The notes under the pieces: model-generated
What the model was told of the DNA's origin: nothing
Database searches by the model: none
What the model saw: only the letters and a program-made list of their open reading frames with translations
IMG/VR virus record: IMGVR_UViG_3300014838_000017
Span: 1-64,000 of that record
Length of the DNA: 64,000 nt
Source: a virus
Direction: 5' to 3' (one strand)
Position numbers and translations under genes: made by a program
Part shown: positions 26,047-35,483 of the stretch, in pieces
Position numbering within the stretch: position 1 is the stretch's first letter
How the letters are laid out: every line of letters begins with the position of its first letter

Positions 26047-26352
26047 ATGTCACAAACTAAAAAACTTACAGACGCCGAGTTCTCCGAAATAAAAATGCTG
26101 CAAGGCAAATTTCAGGAGAGTATTTTCAAGATGGGAAATCAACAAGTTCAAAAAATGGAACTTGACCGTCTTGTAACAGAATTTGTTGAAAACGAAAAGA
26201 AACTGAAGGACGAGTGGCAATCACTCCAAAAGCTTGAACGAGGTCTCCTTGACAAGCTCATCCAGAAGTATGGAGAAGGAAGTTTAAACATGACAGATGG
26301 GACGATGATAACTCCTGATTCTGTGGTCACAAGTGAACAGAGAAAGGTATAA
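26047..26352 (+). CDS. Small coiled-coil protein upstream of the tail sheath
   Basis: The protein has 101 residues from the ATG at 26047 (MSQTKKLTDAEFSEIKMLQG). Nearly all of it is predicted helix or coiled coil (MELDRLVTEFVENEKKLKDE, LQKLERGLLDKLIQKYGEGS) and the C-terminus is LNMTDGTMITPDSV. The KYG.G.LN...G pattern at the end is common in small helical proteins encoded in late regions of T4-like environmental phages. The function is unknown; chaperone or scaffold-like roles are possible. Confidence 0.55.
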   Translation: MSQTKKLTDAEFSEIKMLQGKFQESIFKMGNQQVQKMELDRLVTEFVENEKKLKDEWQSLQKLERGLLDKLIQKYGEGSLNMTDGTMITPDSVVTSEQRKV

Positions 26353-26380
26353 ATATTTGCATCTTCGTTTTTTTGACATA

Positions 26381-26388
26381 TATTTATA
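26381..26388 (+). promoter_or_regulatory. TATTTATA late-type box upstream of the sheath gene
   Basis: TATTTATA lies 52 bases before the sheath ATG, overlapping the spacer of a possible TTGACA-type promoter starting near 26374. The leader has an AAGAAGGA Shine-Dalgarno sequence. Confidence 0.4.
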
Positions 26389-26440
26389 AACTGAAAATAT
26401 AAACTTTCTCTATCAACAATATTGAAAGAAGGATCATAAT

Positions 26441-29400
26441 ATGCCAATAGTTCAAGGTGGATACTTTTCGCCAGATAATAACATCGTCAGCCCGGGTGTA
26501 TTCACCCGAGAAATAGACCAGTCGCAAGTTGCCCAAGGTGTGGCTCAAATTGGCGGTGTCGTAGTGGCCCCATTCGCCCAAGGACCGGGATTTACGCCGA
26601 CCGTTTGCAACTCTGTCGCCCAACTCCAATCACAATTCGGTATTCCTGACGGAACTCTTTACGGACCATATACCGCAACCCAATATCTCCAAGAGAAGGG
26701 ATTCGTTACTGTGTGCCGTGTTGGTGCTATTACAGGATATTGGCAGCGTTATCCGTGGTTCATTTGGGCAGAAGAAGGTGTATGGACCCGTGCTAATGAC
26801 GGTGGATGGACCAATCCATTAGCGTCTACGATTTCTTTCGCCGGTGCTTATTACTCTGGATCGTTCACAACTCCATATTCCGTAGCTACCACTGTTAGCT
26901 ATTCTGCAAACATAACTCAATCGGTCTTGACGATCACGAGTGGTTTGTTCATGTCTTCATTGCTATCATCGTCCATTTCTTACGGTGTGATTTCCGCATC
27001 TAAGCAACAAGTCACCCAAAGCTTATACTACGCTGGATCGAGTATCACGGGAGCAATTATATTCCCTAACTCGGTAGCTTCTATAACGTTGCAAGCAGGT
27101 GCTGCCACTGGTGTTGATTCCTTCGCTCCAAACATCACTAACTCATATTCTGTTCCAAATAGTGGTTCCTCCTTGTATAACGGAGATTCAATCACTGGAT
27201 ATGTAACGGGATACTTCCCAATCACAAGTTCGATTAACTTGAACGTGTCTGTTAGCTTCAATTCGGCATCTATTGTGACCGAACTCCTCGGGGAACAAAA
27301 AGTAGTTGGAAACATCCAACTTCAGTATGTTTATGAGGGAAGCAGCAGTAACTTTAATGTAACGACCGATCCATTTGAAAACGCTGGATTTAGTAACTTG
27401 TCTACTACACAAATAAGTCAGTCACTTGACTTCTGCAATAATCCTACGATCAACTTCTTGGCTTTGCTTGAAGGTGGAATTGGAAATTATAATGGACAAT
27501 TTTCTCCAGGTTCCAACGTCACTTACGATCAATGTACGAAGACGTGGGTTGGTAGTGGTTCGGCTTATAAGGTGCTCGCAGTTCTTGCAAATACTGAATT
27601 TGCAGGTCTTGGGACTAACCTCCAAGAATCTGGATTCTATAACTCGGCCATGAGTTACAGCCCATCCATATCTGGAAGTAATTTCATTAATCATCAATTC
27701 AACTTGCAGTTGAGTAATTCATTGGGTGGTGGATATGGAACATATAACTTCTCACTTTCTCCTAACGATCCTCAATACATCACAAATGTATTTGGAAATA
27801 CTGCACAAGCTGGAAATCCATTGACCTATGCTCAGGGAACCAAGATTGAAGCCGCCTATATTTACTCCATCTTCCAAGATGACATTACGGTTGTTACTTC
27901 GAACCCAGTAAACTGGAAAGTTCATGGAACTGTGATGCCTTCAGGATCATGGATTGATGAGGCTCTTAACTTCACAGATCAATATTCATTGGACCCCGCA
28001 TCTGGTGATTCGCAGTATTCTTTGACGAACGCCACAACTCCTTGGGTTGTCTCTCAACAGATTTCTCCTTGGAATGGTGGACTTCCACATCGTTTCGAAC
28101 TATTTCAGTTCGCAACTTTGTCTGACGGAACTTACACCAATCAACAGTTCAAGATTGAAATCAGCAACATTAAACTTGCTGGAACAGTAGCAGGAAGTGA
28201 TTGGGGAACGTTCGATGTAATCGTTCGATCTTACAGTGACACGGACAAGAAACCAATTACTCTTGAAACATTCAAGGGTTGCACACTTGATCCAACCTCC
28301 ACACAGTTTATCGGACGTGCAATTGGTGACCGATACAATTATATTCGCTACGATGGAAAGATCGTCGAATTTGGAACTTACAGCAACAACAGTACAAACA
28401 TTCGTGTTATTGTGGCAACCAATCCATATCCATTAACGGCAGTGCCATACGGTTTCGAGGCATATACAACTCCCGTAGCTGGGGAGATGGGTCAATGGTG
28501 CAATCCAGTTGCTTATTCCCGTGCTTCTCTCTACAGTGAGAATCCCGGCAAGTATCCATCTGGTATTGACTTCCAAGGACCACCCGCTGGTGCTGATGCT
28601 GAGTTAACCGCATTATATCCAACATCTTCTGCGGGTGTAGGACACTGGCAGGATAATGAACAATATTTCACCCCAGTTCCAGTTGGTGCCACGGTTGGCA
28701 GTAACTTAACATTTGCACTTGATGCATATGATGGTTTGAATGGTGTAGGAACAGGTTCGTTGCTCAATCCAAATTTGGGTGGTAATGTTCCATCCATCTA
28801 TGATGCAGCAAATGAACCAACTTACATCAAGATGCGCTCGTTTGTATTCGGATTCCAAGGTGGATTCGATGGACAAGACCCAGCAATCGAATTGAACATT
28901 GGTGAAAGTATTACTGCTGGTAACACTCAAGGTTTGAACTGCGCTACTAGCACGACCGCAGGTTCGATAGCTTACGCTCAGTGTATCGGTGCTCTCGGAA
29001 ATGCCGATGAGTTCGACATAAACCTTATCGTAACGCCAGGTATCATCTACTCACTCCATCCATATGTGACCAACCTCGTGGTTGAAATGTGCGAGACCCG
29101 GGGAGATTGTTTCTACATTCTCGATCTTTATCTCGACACAGGCAACCCCGGCGAAGGACAGATTGACCAAGTTGTTTCTCTCGCAAGTGAGTTTGACACG
29201 AACTATGCAGGAACTTACTATCCTTGGATTAAGATTCTGGATACAAATACAAATGATATTGTAATTGTTCCTCCATCTGTAGTAATCCCCGCAGTTTATG
29301 CATCCAATGACCGTGTTGCTGCTGAATGGTGGGCTGCTGCTGGTCTTAATCGTGGTGGTATTCCACAGGCAACGCAAGTAACCGACCGCACGACGCATTT

Positions 29401-29830
29401 GGAACGTGATACTCTCTATGAGGGCATGGTTAATCCAATCGCAGCGTTTCCGGGTCAAGGTATAGTTGTTTGGGGTCAGAAGACCTTGCAAGTTGCGGAC
29501 ACTGCTCTTAACCGCATCAATGTTCGTCGCTTGCTCATCGAAGTTAAGAAATTCTTTGCTTCGACTGCTCGATTCTTGGTGTTCGAACAAAATACGGCTC
29601 AGACCCGTAACAAGTTCTTGGCAATCGTTAATCCATATTTGGAGAGCGTGCAACAACGCAGTGGTTTGTATGCCTTCCAAGTTGTGATGGATGATAGCAA
29701 TAACACGCCAGATGTGATAGATCAAAATATTCTTTATGGTCAAATATATCTCCAACCAGTTAAATCTGCCGAGTTTGTAATCTTAGATTTCAATATACTC
29801 CCGACCGGGGCATCTTTTCCTAATGCTTAA
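26441..29830 (+). CDS. Contractile tail sheath protein (gp18-like)
   Basis: The protein has 1129 residues, longer than T4 gp18 (659), with large insertions. The N-terminus (NNIVSPGVFTREIDQSQVAQ, GVVVAPFAQGPGF) is the classic sheath opening (SPGV...E.D.S). The C-terminal ~250 residues carry the conserved sheath fold: IVPPSVVIPAVYASNDRVAA, GLNRGGIPQATQVTDRTTHL, ERDTLYEGMVNPIAAFPGQG, VWGQKTLQVADTALNRINVR and RLLIEVKKFFASTARFLVFE. The middle is a long Ser/Thr-rich beta region, presumably surface decoration domains. The protein drives contraction and injects the tube. A strong terminator follows. Confidence 0.93.
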   Translation: MPIVQGGYFSPDNNIVSPGVFTREIDQSQVAQGVAQIGGVVVAPFAQGPGFTPTVCNSVAQLQSQFGIPDGTLYGPYTATQYLQEKGFVTVCRVGAITGYWQRYPWFIWAEEGVWTRANDGGWTNPLASTISFAGAYYSGSFTTPYSVATTVSYSANITQSVLTITSGLFMSSLLSSSISYGVISASKQQVTQSLYYAGSSITGAIIFPNSVASITLQAGAATGVDSFAPNITNSYSVPNSGSSLYNGDSITGYVTGYFPITSSINLNVSVSFNSASIVTELLGEQKVVGNIQLQYVYEGSSSNFNVTTDPFENAGFSNLSTTQISQSLDFCNNPTINFLALLEGGIGNYNGQFSPGSNVTYDQCTKTWVGSGSAYKVLAVLANTEFAGLGTNLQESGFYNSAMSYSPSISGSNFINHQFNLQLSNSLGGGYGTYNFSLSPNDPQYITNVFGNTAQAGNPLTYAQGTKIEAAYIYSIFQDDITVVTSNPVNWKVHGTVMPSGSWIDEALNFTDQYSLDPASGDSQYSLTNATTPWVVSQQISPWNGGLPHRFELFQFATLSDGTYTNQQFKIEISNIKLAGTVAGSDWGTFDVIVRSYSDTDKKPITLETFKGCTLDPTSTQFIGRAIGDRYNYIRYDGKIVEFGTYSNNSTNIRVIVATNPYPLTAVPYGFEAYTTPVAGEMGQWCNPVAYSRASLYSENPGKYPSGIDFQGPPAGADAELTALYPTSSAGVGHWQDNEQYFTPVPVGATVGSNLTFALDAYDGLNGVGTGSLLNPNLGGNVPSIYDAANEPTYIKMRSFVFGFQGGFDGQDPAIELNIGESITAGNTQGLNCATSTTAGSIAYAQCIGALGNADEFDINLIVTPGIIYSLHPYVTNLVVEMCETRGDCFYILDLYLDTGNPGEGQIDQVVSLASEFDTNYAGTYYPWIKILDTNTNDIVIVPPSVVIPAVYASNDRVAAEWWAAAGLNRGGIPQATQVTDRTTHLERDTLYEGMVNPIAAFPGQGIVVWGQKTLQVADTALNRINVRRLLIEVKKFFASTARFLVFEQNTAQTRNKFLAIVNPYLESVQQRSGLYAFQVVMDDSNNTPDVIDQNILYGQIYLQPVKSAEFVILDFNILPTGASFPNA

Positions 29831-29853
29831 CATTCAATAACTTACACGTCATA

Positions 29854-29882
29854 AAAGACCCTCAATTTGAGGGTCTTTTTTT
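29854..29882 (+). terminator. Rho-independent terminator after the sheath gene
   Basis: AAAGACCCTCAA pairs with TTGAGGGTCTTT, with at least a 10-bp stem and a very short loop, followed by a run of seven T. It is 24 bases after the sheath stop codon. Confidence 0.9.
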
Positions 29883-29895
29883 ATGTTATAAAAAA

Positions 29896-29923
29896 TTGAT
29901 TATTATAATGGTCGTATTATACT
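29896..29923 (+). promoter_or_regulatory. sigma70-like promoter of the endonuclease at 29948
   Basis: TTGATT (29896-29901), 16-base spacer, TATACT (29918-29923), 24 bases before the first ATG of the endonuclease and after the sheath terminator. Confidence 0.5.
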
Positions 29924-29947
29924 TATGAGTATATTCCATGAGAATCG

Positions 29948-31486
29948 ATGTATTGTATGACTGAACGAGGCCAAAAAATTAAAGACGCATTTAGGAAAAA
30001 ATATGGGGTGGATCATCCATCTCAACTCCCATCTGTTAAAGAAAAAATTAAACAAAAAAGACTAAATGGAGCATATTCCAACATGATAACAAATATGAAG
30101 AAAACATGTATGGAAAAATATGGCGATGCAAATTATAATAATAACGAAAAAAATAAACAAACCAAACTTGAACGATATGGTGATGCAAATTATAATAATC
30201 GGCCCAAGATGATACATACAAACCAAGCGAAATATGGTATGAATGTATCGGAAAATACTCTTAAAAGTACATTATATAGATTATCGGAAAATAACATTGG
30301 GTTTAATTCGAAAAAATATAAAAGTTTTTTGGATTCTCATGGAGTGACTAATATATCTCAACTTTCGTCGGTCAAAAAAATTATACAGGAAAAGAAAACT
30401 GATCGGGCCGTAAAAAATATTTTTTTTGGAACTAGATTAAAAGGAACGGTTATTCCTTTATTTTCCGAAAAAGATTATATTGGAACCGATTATAACACAT
30501 TATATAAGTTTAAATGTTGTATTTGTAATAATGAATTTGAAGACACATTATATTCTGGTAATATTCCACGGTGTTTGGTATGTTATCCTTATAATAAATT
30601 CAAGTCTAAGATAGAAATTGACATTTCAGAGTTCTTACAATCCAATAATATAAAATGTATATCTCACGATAGAGCCATTCTCAATGGAAATGAAATTGAT
30701 ATATTAATACCAGACAAAAAATTCGGAATTGAAGTGGATGGAATACTTTGGCATAGTGAGTTATTCGGGAAAAAAGACAGATTATATCATTTAGCTAAAA
30801 CAAATGCTTCCAAATTAAAAAACGTAGACCTTATTCATGTGTGGGATTGGGAATGGATAAACAAGGGAGATATAATAAAGAGTATTATCACTAATAGATG
30901 TGGTTCAAACAATAGAATATTTGCTAGAAAATGTGGGGTAGTTGATTTATCCGAGGATGAAAAAAGTAATTTTTTATGTAATAACCATATACAAGGAAAC
31001 GACCGCAGTTCTGTTAGATTGGGCCTATTATATAATTCCGAACTTGTTTCCGTTATGACTTTCTCCAAATCTCGATATGATAAGAAATATGAATGGGAAT
31101 TAACGAGGTTTTGTAATATATTAAATACATCCATCATTGGAGGTGCTAGTAAGTTATTTTCTTATTTTTTAAAAAAATACAACCCTAAATCAATAGTATC
31201 TTATTCCGATAGAAGATTTTTTACAGGAACCGTTTATATTGCATTAGGTATGAAATTGGTTGATACGACAATTCCCGGTTATCATTATTTTCATAAAAAT
31301 AATTGTGTTCCTATAAACCGTCTTCATTTTCAAAAACATAAATTGAAATCAATTCTTAAATCATTTGATTCTAATCTCACGGAATGGCAGAATATGCAAT
31401 TGAATGGTTATGATAGAATTTGGGATTGTGGAAATTTAAAATATGAGTGGCAGGCTCCATTAATAAGGCAAAATGTTAGCATATAG
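29948..31486 (+). CDS. Large homing endonuclease, EDxHD/VSR-like, copy 2
   Basis: The protein has 512 residues (an in-frame ATG at 29957 is the alternative start). Layout as in 10483-12294: RKKYGVDHPSQLPSVKEKIK and KYGDANYNNNEKNKQTKLER repeats (about 15-130), a Cys cluster (CCICNNEF, CLVCYP near 178-212), the nuclease motifs NEIDILIPDKKFGIEVDGIL with WHSE (about 250-275), HVWDWEW, then the GNAT-like end (HIQGNDRSSVRLGLLYNSEL, SIVSYSDRR). The last 72 coding bases are almost identical to those of the first copy although the rest has diverged. It is placed between a terminator and a late gene, a neutral site. Confidence 0.8.
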   Translation: MYCMTERGQKIKDAFRKKYGVDHPSQLPSVKEKIKQKRLNGAYSNMITNMKKTCMEKYGDANYNNNEKNKQTKLERYGDANYNNRPKMIHTNQAKYGMNVSENTLKSTLYRLSENNIGFNSKKYKSFLDSHGVTNISQLSSVKKIIQEKKTDRAVKNIFFGTRLKGTVIPLFSEKDYIGTDYNTLYKFKCCICNNEFEDTLYSGNIPRCLVCYPYNKFKSKIEIDISEFLQSNNIKCISHDRAILNGNEIDILIPDKKFGIEVDGILWHSELFGKKDRLYHLAKTNASKLKNVDLIHVWDWEWINKGDIIKSIITNRCGSNNRIFARKCGVVDLSEDEKSNFLCNNHIQGNDRSSVRLGLLYNSELVSVMTFSKSRYDKKYEWELTRFCNILNTSIIGGASKLFSYFLKKYNPKSIVSYSDRRFFTGTVYIALGMKLVDTTIPGYHYFHKNNCVPINRLHFQKHKLKSILKSFDSNLTEWQNMQLNGYDRIWDCGNLKYEWQAPLIRQNVSI

Positions 31487-31500
31487 AGGTCGTCATCGTA

Positions 31501-31508
31501 TATTTATA
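31501..31508 (+). promoter_or_regulatory. TATTTATA late-type box
   Basis: TATTTATA ends 5 bases before the ATG at 31514. No Shine-Dalgarno sequence fits in the remaining gap. Confidence 0.5.
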
Positions 31509-31513
31509 CGTGT

Positions 31514-34048
31514 ATGGATATTGAATATCTTCAAAATGTGATGGGGTCTCCTTATGTTACCGAAGGAGCGTTCGACCGTTTAAAGGCTCGGGGCGCACAA
31601 GCAATGGGTGCTATAGGTGCAACAGCGGGGTATCAAATCAAAAATCCCGCTGAGACGAAGATACAATCATTGTGGTGGGGATTTATCTCATCTCTAAACA
31701 GAGTAATGATGGATTGGAAAAATCAAGTGTCTCCTATGTTTGGCTCTGATGTTAAAATTCCGGTGGAAGTTCGCCGAATCAAGAAAGCATTAGATTCTAT
31801 TGCTCAAACACTCACTCCAAATCCATATATAAATAAACCTGTAAACCAAAACCTTAAGACTCTTACGAAAGAAGGATTGTGGGATGCCGCCAAGCGTGAT
31901 ATGGGATTGAATAAGGCACTTGCTTCGAATAATCCAACATCCATTTTGAATTCATATAAGAATTACGTTCTATCTTTATTTCAGAATTTCATGAAGGATG
32001 CTATGAAGTCTACGAAGCTACCTCCGAAGGAAATATATTCTATTTTGGCTAAGATTCAACCGAAAGAAAATGGATGGCAAGCCACGGGGAACATGCAAAA
32101 AATAGTTCAACAGTTGCAGAAGTTACAAACTCCTACGGTTCCTACGAATGCCCCCGCAGCAAATCTGACTGCTACAATTCCAACACAAAATCCATCGGTA
32201 ACAACAACCCCGACTGTTCCACCTCCATTTCCGACCCAACAGCCATCGACAGCCGTAGCTGGTTCTTCGGCTCCATCGTCAACTCCTCCCGTTGCCCAAC
32301 AACAATCAACATTTCCTCCTCAGACTCAGACACCTTATGGTCAAGGATTACCGTCATCGGATACCGATAGCATTCCATCACAAGATATGCCATATGTTAT
32401 AATAGCGGCATTAAGAATTATTATTGATGCTGCAAAATCTGATGAAGACCATGCACTTGGATTGTTTGGAACTACCGATCCTAAGACTAAGGTAAAATCG
32501 GGATACCCACCATTGGCAACTAATTGGGACAGTGGACCAAGCGTCACGGCATCATTGCAAGAAATTGACGTTGGTCCTAAACCAAAATCGGGTGGAATCA
32601 AACCTGATGATGATCTAAATCCAGACAAAGAGGCTGATAAAAAAGCTAAAGAAGAAATAATATACAAGGAATATCCTGGCGAATTTCTATACAATTTTCA
32701 TAGCCGATACAGCAAGCATCCTGGCACTCCATTTACGATACGAGTAACTCCCATAAATATATCATCGGAGATAAAGAATATCCCCGGTGCATCGGTTGAA
32801 GTGTGGTGGCATAACGATGGTGGAACAAACCAAATTTATGTTTCGGAAGTAAAGGATGGTAAGAAGACCAGACCTACATTGATAATCGAATTTGATGACC
32901 ATGAAATAAACCCAAAATCTGGGGCTTCAACCCCCGGAAATATTAACTTTTTCTCAATTGAGAAAGTAGTTCAAAACAGCAATCCATATTCTAATAGTAA
33001 ATTAAGTTCTGCTCCCGCAGATGTTAAGTCTGAAATCAAAGGACTTGAAGACGATGTTCTTCGTGCTCTCCTTGCTACCGTCCAACGAAAAAACATGGAA
33101 TTCGTATCCCGGGGATGGCAGGAAAAGAAGGCAGCAGATAAGGCTAACCAACAAGTAAAAGCAGAACAATCAACGTCTGCAATTGGAGATGATGGAAGCC
33201 TTACTTATACGGATGATGTATCTAAACAACAGGTGTCGGTGAGCATGGACCAAATAAAACAGATACTTAAAGGTCCATTGGAACCTGCTAGTCTCATGAG
33301 AAAACGACTTGAGACTTTTGGGTATTTCGAACAATTTCCAGACTCGATGCCTCCCCCAGCAAATGCCACCAATGTATGGAAAGATGCCAATGCTGCATTG
33401 ACTACACTTGGATTCACTAAAAATAAGGCTAATACGTTATTGGCACAGGCGTGGATGTATATTAAAGATAACAACCCCACTGCAAGCGTGTGGGAGGATG
33501 ACGCAAACATTACTCCCGAGTTCTTTGTAAGCAAAGCCCTTAAGAAAAAGCCTATGGATGCCACAAACAAACCCTCCGACCAAGCTAATGGTGTTTCTAC
33601 ATCTGCGGCACAAACCCCCAACGTGACAGCCCCAGTATCAACACCCGTCTCTAAACCCGTCTCCAAGCCCGCAGGAGAGGCTCCAGTCGAGAATCCCGTG
33701 TCAGCACCCGTTTCAGGTGGTGCATCGGCTCCTGTGACCACGCAAGCGACCAAGCCCGTGTCAAATAAACCAACTGACCCCGGAAATAATATCGGGAAAA
33801 TTGAATTAAATGGAAATGAATTGACTTGGGAGCATCCTAAAACTCATGAAGTCCATACAATAAGTGCAGATCAACTTGAAAAGTTTGCTAAAAAACAACC
33901 GAAGTTTGTGCAAGCATTGAAGTCTCATCCCGAGTTGTATGATAAATTTAAGGCATTGAATCAAAAGAAGTCCGAAGGTGGAGAACAACAGAAAGTTCAG
34001 GAAAGGATTGAATACATCAACCCATTCAGTCCAGAAAATTTCCTGTAA
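31514..34048 (+). CDS. Large linker-rich virion protein, probably head-internal or injected
   Basis: The protein has 844 residues. The N-terminus is MDIEYLQNVMGSPYVTEGAF with a possible gp21-type cleavage site (VTE|G) and is followed by an Ala/Gly segment (RLKARGAQAMGAIGATAGYQ). Helical parts (about 50-195 and 520-560) are separated by very long Pro/Thr/Ser/Gln linkers (about 205-290 and 690-760, with APVSTPVSKPVSKPAGEAP). A small beta domain (ASVEVWWHNDGGTNQIYVSE) is near 430. The C-terminal EHPKTHEVHTISADQLEKFA region is globular. No enzyme motif is recognised. The architecture fits ejected or core proteins. Confidence 0.5.
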   Translation: MDIEYLQNVMGSPYVTEGAFDRLKARGAQAMGAIGATAGYQIKNPAETKIQSLWWGFISSLNRVMMDWKNQVSPMFGSDVKIPVEVRRIKKALDSIAQTLTPNPYINKPVNQNLKTLTKEGLWDAAKRDMGLNKALASNNPTSILNSYKNYVLSLFQNFMKDAMKSTKLPPKEIYSILAKIQPKENGWQATGNMQKIVQQLQKLQTPTVPTNAPAANLTATIPTQNPSVTTTPTVPPPFPTQQPSTAVAGSSAPSSTPPVAQQQSTFPPQTQTPYGQGLPSSDTDSIPSQDMPYVIIAALRIIIDAAKSDEDHALGLFGTTDPKTKVKSGYPPLATNWDSGPSVTASLQEIDVGPKPKSGGIKPDDDLNPDKEADKKAKEEIIYKEYPGEFLYNFHSRYSKHPGTPFTIRVTPINISSEIKNIPGASVEVWWHNDGGTNQIYVSEVKDGKKTRPTLIIEFDDHEINPKSGASTPGNINFFSIEKVVQNSNPYSNSKLSSAPADVKSEIKGLEDDVLRALLATVQRKNMEFVSRGWQEKKAADKANQQVKAEQSTSAIGDDGSLTYTDDVSKQQVSVSMDQIKQILKGPLEPASLMRKRLETFGYFEQFPDSMPPPANATNVWKDANAALTTLGFTKNKANTLLAQAWMYIKDNNPTASVWEDDANITPEFFVSKALKKKPMDATNKPSDQANGVSTSAAQTPNVTAPVSTPVSKPVSKPAGEAPVENPVSAPVSGGASAPVTTQATKPVSNKPTDPGNNIGKIELNGNELTWEHPKTHEVHTISADQLEKFAKKQPKFVQALKSHPELYDKFKALNQKKSEGGEQQKVQERIEYINPFSPENFL

Positions 34049-34176
34049 TTAGTACTATTATTTATTACTTTCTATTATCTTTATTCTTCTTATTCTTTTC
34101 TTTATATTAATAATATAATAAATTATTATTTCATAGTACATTATAACAGGAAAAAATTGCCTGTCAATTTATTTTA

Positions 34177-34278
34177 ATGAAGAATCTGGACTACATTTTA
34201 TATCTCGATATGGACGGTTTCGGGTTATGGTTAAAATCAGAAGATAAAATGAAATTTTTACAAGAGGTAATTTCTTAA
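34177..34278 (+). pseudogene. Truncated copy of the HAD-phosphatase N-terminus (33 codons)
   Basis: Reads MKNLDYILYLDMDGFGLWLK, against MKNSEYALFLDLDGVLVDYS of the gene starting two bases after its stop. The first HAD motif is kept as LDMDG but everything after it is lost. It looks like a partial tandem duplication or the stub of a replaced gene. The upstream 128 bases are A/T-rich and hold no gene. Confidence 0.55.
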
Positions 34279-34279
34279 T

Positions 34280-34864
34280 ATGAAAAATTCCGAGTACGCA
34301 CTTTTTTTAGACCTGGATGGCGTGCTTGTGGATTATAGCTCTGGATGGTGGGCTGTGGCCAAACAGTTAGGTATTAGTGACACAAAGAAAAAAGAGGATG
34401 CCAACCGAGTTGCCCGTCAAACTAAGAATCCTTCCTTCTGGGCAAGCCTTGGCTGGGAGTATGGTGGTGAGGCGTTATGGAAAGCATCCAATGAATTGTT
34501 CGAGAATGTCCACATTCTTACATCAACGGCAGCTAGGAATGACAATGATTATCATAAGATTGTAGCATCAGGAAAAATGGAATGGATTTCCGAGAATTTG
34601 TCAGGAATTAGTCCATCAAATGTTCACGTTGTGAATGAAGGACTTCGTAAGGCTGAATTTGCATCAAAAAACTCTATTCTAGTAGATGATCGCCGAAGCA
34701 CAATCGAAGCATTCAATAAAGCTGGTGGATATGGAATTATCCATAGTGCGAAGCATTTCAAGAAAACGATTTATGATTTGGCAGAGATTGCCGAACCTGT
34801 AAACCTTGGCGAGATAGCAAAACGATTGCCTATAGTGACTCGTCAGTTCTGGAACGGAAAGTAA
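34280..34864 (+). CDS. HAD-superfamily phosphatase (5'(3')-nucleotidase-like)
   Basis: The protein has 194 residues. Motif I is FLDLDGVLVDY (about 9-19, nucleophile Asp plus second Asp), motif II ILTST (about 77), Lys near KMEWI, and motif IV NSILVDDR (about 132). This is the small HAD layout of 5'(3')-deoxyribonucleotidases and polynucleotide-kinase phosphatases found in phages. Substrates could be nucleotides or DNA/RNA 3' phosphates. A truncated duplicate of its N-terminus lies directly upstream. Confidence 0.75.
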   Translation: MKNSEYALFLDLDGVLVDYSSGWWAVAKQLGISDTKKKEDANRVARQTKNPSFWASLGWEYGGEALWKASNELFENVHILTSTAARNDNDYHKIVASGKMEWISENLSGISPSNVHVVNEGLRKAEFASKNSILVDDRRSTIEAFNKAGGYGIIHSAKHFKKTIYDLAEIAEPVNLGEIAKRLPIVTRQFWNGK

Positions 34865-34872
34865 TATTTATA
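34865..34872 (+). promoter_or_regulatory. TATTTATA box overlapping a start codon
   Basis: TATTTATATGG: the last A of the box is the first base of the ATG at 34872. If the box were a -10 element, the transcript would begin inside the gene, which argues for a different role or for very short leaders. Confidence 0.4.
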
Positions 34873-35072
34873 TGGATAAAGACCTTAAAAAAATAATAGA
34901 CCTAACACTGGATGAGATGTTTGATGACTCGGTGAAACGTGAATGGAGAACTTCTACGGAAGTGTATGAGGATATTTGTCCTCATTGCCGAAGAATAATC
35001 GTGGAACGTCATGATTATACCGACGATGGTGGAAAAACGTGGAAGCATTTGGATTGTGGAGGAGTTATATGA
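34872..35072 (+). CDS. Small zinc-ribbon-like protein
   Basis: The protein has 66 residues. The N-terminal helix is MDKDLKKIIDLTLDEMFDDS; the C-terminal part carries ICPHCRRIIVERHDY and LDCGGVI, a CxxC knuckle with a later Cys and His that could bind zinc. The stop overlaps the next start (ATGA at 35069). Unknown role; such ribbons usually contact nucleic acid or a partner protein. Confidence 0.5.
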   Translation: MDKDLKKIIDLTLDEMFDDSVKREWRTSTEVYEDICPHCRRIIVERHDYTDDGGKTWKHLDCGGVI

Positions 35073-35482
35073 AAGAACTCACTTATTTTATAGCTCCGTT
35101 TATAACGGAAGCACGGGAGCAACGCCATGATGCACGTAAGGCTTTGGGACTTGAAGTAGTTACCCAAGGATTTGCCCCCGAAGATCAAACGGAGAAGACT
35201 GATCTTCCTCCAAGCGGCGAAGAAAAATATAATAAACAAGAACCCACGGGACCAATGTCGGCGGTCAATCTTGAGGAATCTGAATCAAATCAATCTGAAC
35301 GAGAAGAGCGTCAATCAGTGTCTTCCCGTGATTATGTCAAATTAATGGATGGAGCCGTCAGATTTGTGAATACAACTAGGATTCCAGTTGAAGTTGTTAT
35401 AAGCGAATTTACATCGGTGAATGGTGGATCGGTTGGTAAAGCTTACATCGTTCGCATTAATGATGTTTCCAACGGTGTATAA
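35069..35482 (+). CDS. Hypothetical protein with internal-protein-like N-terminus
   Basis: The protein has 137 residues from the ATG at 35069, which overlaps the previous stop. MKELTYFIAPFITEAREQRH strongly resembles the T4 internal head protein leader with a FITE|A cleavage site. The middle is acidic and disordered (EESESNQSEREERQS), and the end is a small beta unit (DGAVRFVNTTRIPVEVVISE). It is probably packaged; this is inferred only from the leader. Confidence 0.5.
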   Translation: MKELTYFIAPFITEAREQRHDARKALGLEVVTQGFAPEDQTEKTDLPPSGEEKYNKQEPTGPMSAVNLEESESNQSEREERQSVSSRDYVKLMDGAVRFVNTTRIPVEVVISEFTSVNGGSVGKAYIVRINDVSNGV

Positions 35483-35483
35483 T

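Noticed and set aside
29051-29755. 234-codon open frame on the minus strand inside the tail sheath gene
   Set aside because: It is antisense to the most conserved part of the sheath; its translation is irregular with no recognisable motif and no start signal. Open by chance from the codon bias of the sheath.
33205-33753. 182-codon minus-strand ORF opposite the linker-rich protein
   Set aside because: It lies antisense to the Pro/Thr/Val linker; composition mirrors the linker and no start signal is seen.
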